8,841 nt of DNA from the NCBI GenBank assembly GCA_937934465.1, contig CALGZO010000041.1, positions 1-8,841 on the forward strand, read 5' to 3'. Below, piece by piece: positions 1-4,722 of the stretch. The position numbers were made by a program, and so were the translations under genes. This DNA comes from an uncultured Fimbriimonadales bacterium (lineage in GTDB: Bacteria > Armatimonadota > Fimbriimonadia > Fimbriimonadales > GBS-DC). Each line of letters begins with the position of its first letter. The stretch's first letter is position 1. Under the pieces are notes generated by a model. The model worked only from the letters and a program-made list of their open reading frames with translations. It ran no database searches and was not told the origin of the DNA.

Positions 1-285
1 GACGAGGCGTGCTTGGAATCAAGCCACTGTAGCACGGACACTCCTGTCCGTGCAAACCGTACCGTCGGCGTCTCTGCTGACAAGCCACGCTTGGACAAGA
101 ATGTCCAAGCCACTGTAGCACGGACATTCCTGTCTGTGCAAACCGTACCGTCGGCGTCCCGCCGACGAATGGCGCTTGGACCAGAATGTCCAAGCCACTG
201 TGGCACGGACATTCCTGTCCGTGCAAACCGTACCATCGGCGTCCCCACAGAGGAGCTTTGCTTGGACAAGACTGTCCCAGCCACT
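1..285. repeat. Palindrome-rich tandem repeat, family A (about 78-86 bp units)
   Basis: Three consecutive units begin at the GCTTGGA at 11, 89 and 174, and a fourth start at 260 leads into the next array. Each full unit carries two 22-bp palindromes with a 4-base loop. One has arms GCTTGGACA and TGTCCAAGC (89-110, 174-195); the other has arms GCACGGACA and TGTCCGTGC (32-53, 118-139, 203-224). A shared tail, AAACCGTACCGTCGGCGTC, follows. In the second unit that tail continues into another palindrome, GTCGGCG, loop TCC, CGCCGAC (150-166). The first unit has a shortened first palindrome (11-24). Open frames run through the region on both strands and in several frames, which is what a repeat without stops produces, so I call no gene here. 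The left edge is cut by the window. It is probably an interspersed, hairpin-forming non-coding repeat; its function is unknown. Confidence 0.85.
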
Positions 286-545
286 CTTGCGCAGGCGCGA
301 CGACAGGAATGCCGTCGCACCAACGCTGGGACAAGACTGTCCCAGCCACACTTGCGCAGGCGCGACGACAGGAATGCCGTCGCACCAACGCTGGGACAAG
401 ACTGTCCCAGCCACTCTTGCGCAGGCGCGACGACAGGAATGTCGTCGCATCTGTGCTGGGACAAGAATGTCCAAGCCACACTTGCGCAGGCGCGACGACA
501 GGAATGTCGTCGCACCTGTGCTGGGACAGGAAGGTCTATGCCACG
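286..545. repeat. Four 65-bp tandem repeats, family B, each with two palindromes
   Basis: Four units of exactly 65 bp start at 286, 351, 416 and 481, each opening with CTTGCGCAGGCGCGACGACA. Palindrome 1 has arms GCGACGACA and TGTCGTCGC around loop GGAA. It is perfect at 427-448 and 492-513, and has one T-to-C change at 297-318 and 362-383. Palindrome 2 has arms GCTGGGACA and TGTCCCAGC around loop AGAC. It is perfect at 325-346 and 390-411, mixed at 455-476 and decayed at 520-541. Starts alternate at 28 and 37 bp. A half unit (260-285) joins the array to family A. The array ends 5 bp from the rplA stop codon. There are no unique spacers, so it is not CRISPR. No T-run follows the hairpins on the minus strand, so they are not standard intrinsic terminators of the ribosomal operon. 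Confidence 0.9.
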
Positions 546-550
546 GGGGG

Positions 551-1300
551 TTAGCCCTTCACCTGCTCGGCTTGGCGTTGCGCCTCTTGCACATCGACCA
601 GCACGCTGGGACCCATCGTGCTGGAGAGCGTGATTTTCTTCAGGTAGCGTCCCTTAGAAGTGGCGGGTTTCGCCTTGAGCAGCGCGTTGAGAAGCACCAT
701 CATATTCTCCAGCAGCTGCTCCTCGCTAAAAGAGGCGCGTCCGATAGGCGCATGCACGATGCCTGCTTTATCGACGCGATATTCCACGCGCGAGGCTTGC
801 TTGATTTCTTCGACGACTTTGGCGGGGTTCGGCGAGACTGTGCCTGATTTTGGGTTGGGCATTCGCGCTTTCAGCACGCTGCCGATACGACTGATGATGG
901 GCATCATGTCTTGTCCTGCCACGATGAGGTCGAAGTTTTTCCAGCCCTTCCAGCCTTTTTGCACTTGCTCCACGATGTCTTCCGCGCCGACCATATCCGC
1001 GCCTGCGGCGCGTGCGGCGTCGGCTTGCTCGCCTTTGGCGAACACCAGCACCCGTTGCTTCTTGCCTGTGCCGTGTGGCAGGTTCACCACGCCGCGCACC
1101 ATCTGGTCGCTCTTGCGTGGGTCGACGCCCAGATTCACGGCGATGTCGACTGCCTCGTCGAACTTGGCGGTGGCGGTCTGTTTCACCTTGCGGATGGCTT
1201 CAATCGGCGCGTAGGCTTGTTGCCCGTTCGCCAGCGTCTTCACCGCTTCCATGTAGCGGTTGCTATGTCGTTGCTTCTTGGTAGTTTTGCGTCCTCTCAT
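551..1300 (-). CDS. rplA: Large ribosomal subunit protein L1 (uL1)
   Basis: L1 binds 23S rRNA at the mobile L1 stalk beside the E site, where it helps release deacylated tRNA. In many bacteria it also represses its own operon. The 249-residue product shows the family hallmarks: FDEAVDIAVNLGVDPRKSDQ near residues 47-66, VRGVVNLPHGTGK just after, then KGWKNFDLIVAGQDMMPIIS and the C-terminal STMGPSVLVDV. Length is slightly above the usual 225-235, because of a basic N-terminal segment (MRGRKTTKKQRHSNRY). The ATG is well supported by AGGAGG (complement of 1306-1311) with a 5-base spacer. It follows rplK by 50 bases and is the last recognisable gene of the secE-nusG-rplK-rplA operon in this window. 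The usual next gene, rplJ, is absent; the palindrome array begins five bases after the stop. Confidence 0.97.
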   Translation of the reverse strand: MRGRKTTKKQRHSNRYMEAVKTLANGQQAYAPIEAIRKVKQTATAKFDEAVDIAVNLGVDPRKSDQMVRGVVNLPHGTGKKQRVLVFAKGEQADAARAAGADMVGAEDIVEQVQKGWKGWKNFDLIVAGQDMMPIISRIGSVLKARMPNPKSGTVSPNPAKVVEEIKQASRVEYRVDKAGIVHAPIGRASFSEEQLLENMMVLLNALLKAKPATSKGRYLKKITLSSTMGPSVLVDVQEAQRQAEQVKG

Positions 1301-1350
1301 AGTTGCCTCCTGTGGTCATAGCGGAGCGTATGCCCCTGCCACTGTTGTGA

Positions 1351-1776
1351 TTAGTCGACGATTTCCACGCCCATCGAGCGGGCGGTGCCAGCGATGATTT
1401 TCATCGCCGCTTCGACATCGTTGGCGTTCAGGTCGGGCATTTTGCGTTCGGCAATCTCGCGCAGCTGCTGCTTGGTGATTTTGCCCACCTTGTTGCGCAG
1501 GGGGTTCGCCGAGCCAGACTGGATGCCTGCCGCCTGCCGAATTAAGTCCGAAGCGAGCGGCTGTTTCACCACGAAGGTGAAGGTACGGTCTTTGTATACT
1601 GTAATCTCCACAGGTAGCGTAGAGCCTTTCTGACTGGCGGTGCGTTCGTTGAACGCCTTCACGAACTCCATAATGTTCACGCCTGCCTGACCGAGGGCGG
1701 GGCCCACGGGGGGCGCGGGCGTTGCTGCGCCTGCAGGCAAGTTGAGCTTCACCACATTAATCACTTCTTTCGCCAT
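1351..1776 (-). CDS. rplK: Large ribosomal subunit protein L11 (uL11)
   Basis: L11 forms the GTPase-associated centre with 23S rRNA and supports elongation factor function and the stringent response. The 141-residue product matches the family length. The N-terminal domain contains LPAGAATPAPPVGPALGQAGVNIM (residues about 13-36) with the proline-rich linker typical of L11. The C-terminal RNA-binding domain ends in the conserved GTARSMGVEI. The start is fixed by AGGAGG (complement of 1785-1790) eight bases before the ATG. The stop codon of nusG lies inside this site, so translation is probably coupled to nusG. The order nusG-rplK-rplA is the standard bacterial one. Confidence 0.98.
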   Translation of the reverse strand: MAKEVINVVKLNLPAGAATPAPPVGPALGQAGVNIMEFVKAFNERTASQKGSTLPVEITVYKDRTFTFVVKQPLASDLIRQAAGIQSGSANPLRNKVGKITKQQLREIAERKMPDLNANDVEAAMKIIAGTARSMGVEIVD

Positions 1777-1791
1777 ACGATGCGCCTCCTA
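1777..1791 (-). promoter_or_regulatory. Shine-Dalgarno of rplK containing the nusG stop codon
   Basis: On the minus strand the nusG stop TAG (1791-1789) is followed at once by GAGG. The stop is therefore part of the AGGAGG ribosome binding site of rplK, eight bases before its ATG. A ribosome ending nusG would stand on the rplK initiation site, which favours termination-reinitiation coupling. The overlap is seen directly; the coupling is inferred. Confidence 0.8.
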
Positions 1792-2328
1792 AGTGATTTT
1801 CTCGACTTGGTCGACTTCCAGTTCCACGGGCGTCTCGCGCCCGAAGATGTTGATGAGAATCTTCACCTTACTGCGTTCGGCGTCGACGCTCTCGACTTTA
1901 CCGTTAAAGTCGGCGAACGCGCCTTCAATCACGCGCACGGTGTCGCCGGGCGAGAACGCGATGCGCGGACGCTCTTTGCTGTCGAGGATGGAGCGTTTGA
2001 TCTCCTCCACCTCTTCGGGCGAGAGGGGCACTGGCTTACCTCCCGATTCCACGAAGCCTGTGACGCCAGGCGTAGTGCGCACGAGCGTCCAAGTCTCGTC
2101 GTCCAGCAGCATCTCCACCAGCACATAGCCGGGGAATACGCGGCGCGTTACGGTCTGCTTCTTGCCGCCCTTGGTGCGCACCTCCTGCTCGGTCGGGATA
2201 AGCACCTGAAAGATACGATTGTCGTAGCCCTTCGCTTTTGCGCGTTTCTCAATAGCCATCTTCACCTTGTTCTCGTGCCCGACGAGGGTGCGCACCACAT
2301 ACCACGCAGTTCTTCCGATGCCTATCAT
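1789..2328 (-). CDS. nusG: Transcription termination/antitermination factor NusG
   Basis: NusG binds the RNA polymerase clamp, raises processivity and links the polymerase to Rho or the ribosome. The 179 residues show the NGN domain (about 6-110), with TAWYVVRTLVGHENKVK at the start, RRVFPGYVLVEM around 62-73 and TPGVTGFV at 86-93. A KOW domain follows (about 124-179) with FSPGDTVRVIEGAFADFNG and a closing VEKIT. Length and domain order are ordinary, with no inserted domain II. The ATG has AAGGAG (complement of 2335-2340) six bases upstream. It sits immediately after secE, whose TAA stop overlaps that site, and 12 bases before rplK. Confidence 0.98.
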   Translation of the reverse strand: MIGIGRTAWYVVRTLVGHENKVKMAIEKRAKAKGYDNRIFQVLIPTEQEVRTKGGKKQTVTRRVFPGYVLVEMLLDDETWTLVRTTPGVTGFVESGGKPVPLSPEEVEEIKRSILDSKERPRIAFSPGDTVRVIEGAFADFNGKVESVDAERSKVKILINIFGRETPVELEVDQVEKIT

Positions 2329-2341
2329 GGGATGCTCCTTA
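2329..2341 (-). promoter_or_regulatory. Shine-Dalgarno of nusG overlapping the secE stop codon
   Basis: The minus strand reads TAAGGAG, six bases and then the nusG ATG. The TAA is the secE stop and its last two bases belong to AAGGAG. This is the same arrangement as at the nusG-rplK junction and again suggests coupled translation through the operon. Confidence 0.75.
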
Positions 2342-2572
2342 CCGTCCGATAATCTGCTGTTCGATCCACTGGGTGAGTCGGGTCAGCGCGACATCCCAGA
2401 AGGCGAACCAGATTGCCACCACAATCACGAAGCCGACGACCACCAGCATCATCTGGGTCGTCTCTTCAGGTGTGGGCTTGACCACGCGGCGCAGCTCCGC
2501 CGCGATGTCGCCGAACCACTGGCGCACCCGACTGATTAGTCCGGGTCGTTCCGTTGTCTTGAGCGATGCCAT
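2339..2572 (-). CDS. secE: Preprotein translocase subunit SecE
   Basis: SecE clamps the two halves of the SecY channel in the inner membrane. The 77-residue protein has the short bacterial form: an amphipathic segment (RVRQWFGDIAAELRRVVKPTPEE, about 16-38) and one membrane helix (MMLVVVGFVIVVAIWFAFWDVAL, about 41-63). The conserved ELxxVxxPT signature is present as ELRRVVKPT; a lysine stands where tryptophan is common. It is the first gene of the secE-nusG-rplK-rplA operon, with a good -10 candidate about 40 bases upstream. A GGAGAGG stretch about ten bases before the ATG can act as the ribosome binding site. rpmG and tRNA-Trp, often found just upstream in other bacteria, are not present. Confidence 0.93.
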   Translation of the reverse strand: MASLKTTERPGLISRVRQWFGDIAAELRRVVKPTPEETTQMMLVVVGFVIVVAIWFAFWDVALTRLTQWIEQQIIGR

Positions 2573-2614
2573 CGTCTACATGCCTCTCCATAAAGGTCTG
2601 AGCGTCGACCGAGT

Positions 2615-2647
2615 AGTATACCCTATCTGCATCGCGGTTTTTTTCAA
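2615..2647 (-). promoter_or_regulatory. Candidate promoter of the secE-nusG-rplK-rplA operon
   Basis: On the minus strand GGGTATACTAC gives a -10 hexamer TATACT (2620-2615). That would place transcription start near 2608, about 36 bases before the secE ATG. The best -35-like word, TTGAAA (2647-2642), is 21 bases upstream of the -10, which is long; an A-run lies at the normal 17-base distance. The same octamer GGTATACT precedes apgM and the M50 gene. Confidence 0.5.
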
Positions 2648-2671
2648 TCGAGCGGGAGGGCGCTTGAAAAA
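2640..2671. other. AT-armed inverted repeat upstream of the secE promoter
   Basis: TTTTTCAATCG (2640-2650) and CGCTTGAAAAA (2661-2671) form an 11-bp dyad with one mismatch around a 10-base loop. It covers the -35/upstream part of the secE promoter. It could be an operator, an UP-like element, or a weak stem behind apgM. The sequence alone does not decide. Confidence 0.4.
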
Positions 2672-2687
2672 TCAGCCGATGACGCCC

Positions 2688-2718
2688 CTCTCATCCCACC
2701 CCTTTCCTGTGGGAGAGG
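2688..2718. repeat. Imperfect palindrome behind apgM, REP-like
   Basis: CTC, a bulged A, then TCCCAC (2690-2699) pair with GTGGGAGAG (2709-2717) around a 9-base loop, giving a nine-pair stem. It lies in the 186-base gap between apgM and secE (2573-2758), which otherwise shows only the secE promoter and no gene on either strand. There is no T-run directly after the stem on the minus strand, so it is not a standard terminator. CTCTC/GAGAG-rich palindromes of this look are often interspersed repeats, but copy number cannot be judged here. Confidence 0.4.
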
Positions 2719-2758
2719 CGAGCGTGCGTCTACGGAGGCGCGGCGTTTTTATGGGGGG

Positions 2759-4003
2759 CTACGCCCCGAACTTCTCTTGCACGCCCATCAGTTGTGTAAG
2801 GATGTTCACCAAGTCGCCGCCGCGCAGTCGTCCGAGCGCGCCTTTAGCGCATGCGTACTCGTGGAAGCGCAACACCTCGTCGCCGCGCAGGTCGGGTCCG
2901 TGCAGCAGCACGGGCACGGGGTCGCCTGAGTGGTCGCCCACCGAGCAAGGCGTGGAGTGGTCGCCTGTGAAGATGAGATAGAACGGTTCGGTGTATTGGG
3001 TCAGCAGGCGCGCCACGAGCGCGTCGATTTGCTCGATTACCTGCGCTTTGAGTTGCGGGTTGCGGTCGTGTCCGCACAGGTCGGGCGCTTTCACATTGCA
3101 CAGCACGAAGTCGTACTGGCGTAGGGCTTGGGCGAGCGTGTCGGCGATGCTGAGATAGTCGGTGTCGACGCCGCCTGTTGCCCCAGGCGCGTCCAGCGTG
3201 TCCATCCCCACGAAGCGGGCGATGCCACGGATTAGCCCTGTCTCGACGACGGCGACGGCGGTTATGCCGTGCTTATGGGGGAACGGCTCCAAGTGGGGCG
3301 CAACGCCTGCCCCGCGCGGCAGAATGATGTTCGCTGGGGGTAGCCCCTGCTCGATACGCGCACGGTTTACAGGATGGTCTTTCAGGCGTTCGTATGAGAG
3401 CTGCACAAATGCGTTTACAATTCGCGCGGTTCGGGCAGCCGCTGCGTCATCGGGGTTGAGGGGTTGCGCCTTCTGCACGCGCTCGCCGTCGGCGTGGGGG
3501 TCGGCGTCGGTGATGTGTGGGCTAAGCCCCTCGCCGCGCAGCACCAACGCGCCTCGATGCGCCACCGATTCTTTGAAAAAGCACTGCACGCCCTCGATCT
3601 CGACGCCGTTTACCGCTCGCGTCAACTCGGCTGTGCCCTCGCTAATGCGTCCTGCACGGCGGTCTATCACGCGCATCTCGGCGTCGACCGTGCTGAAGTT
3701 GCATCGCAGCGCAACATCGCCCCCACGCACCTCCATGCCGATGCCTAACGCCTCGAATGGACCGCGCCCCTGATAGACCTTGTGGGGGTCATAGCCCAGA
3801 ATCGCGAGGTGCGCAGTGTCCGAGCCTGCGCGGATGCCTGGCGCAATCGGGTCCATCAGCCCGCATTCGCCCTCACGCGCCAGCCGATCCAAAGTCGGCG
3901 TGGCGGCGTATTCCAACGGCGTCTTGCTGCCCATCGCAGGCACAGGACGGTCGCCCAGACCGTCCGCAATCAACAGCAGCCCTTTATACAACGCGCGCGC
4001 CAT
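2759..4003 (-). CDS. apgM: 2,3-bisphosphoglycerate-independent phosphoglycerate mutase, archaeal type
   Basis: The enzyme interconverts 3- and 2-phosphoglycerate in glycolysis and gluconeogenesis without 2,3-bisphosphoglycerate. It is a cytoplasmic metalloenzyme of the alkaline phosphatase superfamily. In the 414 residues I see the metal ligand region LLLIADGLGDRP (D14), the phosphoserine loop RAGSDTAHLAILGYDP (S61), KAPDLCGHDRNP (D308, H312) and FTGDHSTPCSVGDHSGDP (D348, H349, H358). All expected catalytic and metal residues are therefore visible, and the length matches the roughly 400-residue aPGM family rather than the roughly 510-residue GpmI type. The ATG at 4003 has no Shine-Dalgarno; a TATACT hexamer lies nine bases upstream. 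It is 16 bases downstream of the M50 gene on the same strand, so it may be read both from that gene and from its own start. Confidence 0.95.
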   Translation of the reverse strand: MARALYKGLLLIADGLGDRPVPAMGSKTPLEYAATPTLDRLAREGECGLMDPIAPGIRAGSDTAHLAILGYDPHKVYQGRGPFEALGIGMEVRGGDVALRCNFSTVDAEMRVIDRRAGRISEGTAELTRAVNGVEIEGVQCFFKESVAHRGALVLRGEGLSPHITDADPHADGERVQKAQPLNPDDAAAARTARIVNAFVQLSYERLKDHPVNRARIEQGLPPANIILPRGAGVAPHLEPFPHKHGITAVAVVETGLIRGIARFVGMDTLDAPGATGGVDTDYLSIADTLAQALRQYDFVLCNVKAPDLCGHDRNPQLKAQVIEQIDALVARLLTQYTEPFYLIFTGDHSTPCSVGDHSGDPVPVLLHGPDLRGDEVLRFHEYACAKGALGRLRGGDLVNILTQLMGVQEKFGA

Positions 4004-4020
4004 AACACATCGAGTATACC
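4004..4020 (-). promoter_or_regulatory. Candidate near-leaderless promoter of apgM
   Basis: The minus strand reads GGTATACT, nine bases and then the apgM ATG. With TATACT (4018-4013) as -10, transcription would start only two or three bases before the ATG, leaving no room for a ribosome binding site, and none is seen. The octamer abuts and shares one base with the stop codon of the upstream M50 gene (4022-4020). Confidence 0.5.
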
Positions 4021-4676
4021 TACACGCCCAGCAGAAGCCTCACCAAGAATTCGCGCGCTGGCAACAAAATAAACCGCAACGGGTTCGGCAGCCCAATCAA
4101 CGGCAAAATCAGGATAGAGCCGAACAGAATAATCGGTCCATACACCGTCTGGAAGTCCCAGTAGCGACGGTCAAACACATCGGGTAGGAAACCCGACAGC
4201 ACTTTGGAGCCGTCCAGCGGGTGCAGCGGAATCATGTTGAACACTGCCAAGCCAACATTGACAACCACCAGCGCCAACAAGAAGTCAACATACACATTGT
4301 CGGGCAGTCGCTGATCGGGCGTTAGGATCAAGCGCAATAGAATCGCGAAGAGGGTCGCCAAGACGATGTTCGATAGCGGTCCGACAAAGGCGCACAGCAC
4401 CCAGTCGCGTCGGGGGCTGCGGAAGTAGCCGGGATTCACAGGCACGGGCTTGCCCCAGCCGATGCCATAGTTTGCGAACGCCATGAAGATAATCAGTATC
4501 GTGCCCAGCGGGTCTAAGTGGGCGAGGGGGTTGAGCGTCACGCGCCCTTGACGACGCGGCGTCGGGTCGCCCGCCCAATCGGCATACTTCGCATGCGCGT
4601 ACTCGTGTACCGCCAAGCTGAGCAAAATGGCGAGTATCAACAGGATTGTTTGTATCAGCGCGTCTATGTCGAGCAT
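4020..4676 (-). CDS. Site-2 protease family membrane metallopeptidase (M50)
   Basis: This is an intramembrane zinc protease-like protein of 218 residues, with five or six hydrophobic segments. The zinc motif HEYAH (H24, E25, H28) is in the first helix: LLSLAVHEYAHAKYADWAGDP. Family features follow: GRVTLNPLAHLDPLGTI (about 44-60), WGKPVPVNP (74-82), FVGPLSNIVLA, and the third-ligand helix FNMIPLHPLDGSKVL (about 146-160, D155). This is the short YwhC-type group without PDZ or CBS domains. Members are widespread, and the substrate of this one cannot be named. The ATG at 4676 is preferred over longer in-frame starts, which run into dsbD on the other strand and add residues unlike the family. It is divergent from dsbD, with 46 bp between the start codons, and lies directly upstream of apgM. 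Confidence 0.92.
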   Translation of the reverse strand: MLDIDALIQTILLILAILLSLAVHEYAHAKYADWAGDPTPRRQGRVTLNPLAHLDPLGTILIIFMAFANYGIGWGKPVPVNPGYFRSPRRDWVLCAFVGPLSNIVLATLFAILLRLILTPDQRLPDNVYVDFLLALVVVNVGLAVFNMIPLHPLDGSKVLSGFLPDVFDRRYWDFQTVYGPIILFGSILILPLIGLPNPLRFILLPAREFLVRLLLGV

Positions 4677-4692
4677 CGCGCAAGAGTATACC
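4677..4692 (-). promoter_or_regulatory. Candidate near-leaderless promoter of the M50 peptidase gene
   Basis: GGTATACT (4692-4685 on the minus strand) is followed by eight bases and the ATG at 4676. No Shine-Dalgarno is visible in those bases (CTTGCGCG). The expected -35 position (about 4708-4713) falls on the -10 region of the opposing dsbD promoter. Confidence 0.5.
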
Positions 4693-4707
4693 TGCCGACG
4701 GTTCTGA

Positions 4708-4722
4708 GGTATCCTACTATTT
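4708..4722 (+). promoter_or_regulatory. Candidate leaderless promoter of dsbD
   Basis: GGTATCCT (4708-4715) gives the -10 hexamer TATCCT (4710-4715), seven bases before the dsbD ATG. A GAGG at 4706-4709 is 13 bases from the ATG, too far for an effective ribosome binding site. The -35 position expected for this promoter (about 4687-4692) coincides with the -10 region of the M50 promoter. Confidence 0.45.

Noticed and set aside
11..541. CRISPR array
   Set aside because: Intervals between palindromes are themselves repeated, spacing alternates 28/37 or about 29/56 bp, there are no unique spacers, and no cas genes are near.
13..847. Long open frames on both strands across the repeat array (13-633, 176-847, 186-554 plus; 19-474 minus)
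   Set aside because: They overlap each other in several frames, their translations are only the tandem repeat read out, and two run antisense into rplA. Stop-free palindromic repeats explain them.
660..1321. Plus-strand open frames opposite rplA (660-1214, 911-1321)
   Set aside because: They are shadows of the well-conserved L1 gene, with no recognisable product or ribosome binding site.
1780..2352. 190-residue plus-strand frame opposite nusG
   Set aside because: NusG on the minus strand has complete NGN and KOW domains and a proper start; the antisense frame shows no family features.
2754..2768. Hairpin GGGGC, TAC, GCCCC around the apgM stop codon as terminator
   Set aside because: The stem is only five or six pairs and on the minus strand it is followed by an A-run, not a T-run, so it does not fit an intrinsic terminator.
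3162..3773. 203-residue plus-strand frame opposite apgM
   Set aside because: It lies wholly antisense to an intact enzyme gene with all catalytic residues; its low-complexity Ser/Arg/Pro translation is typical of a shadow frame.
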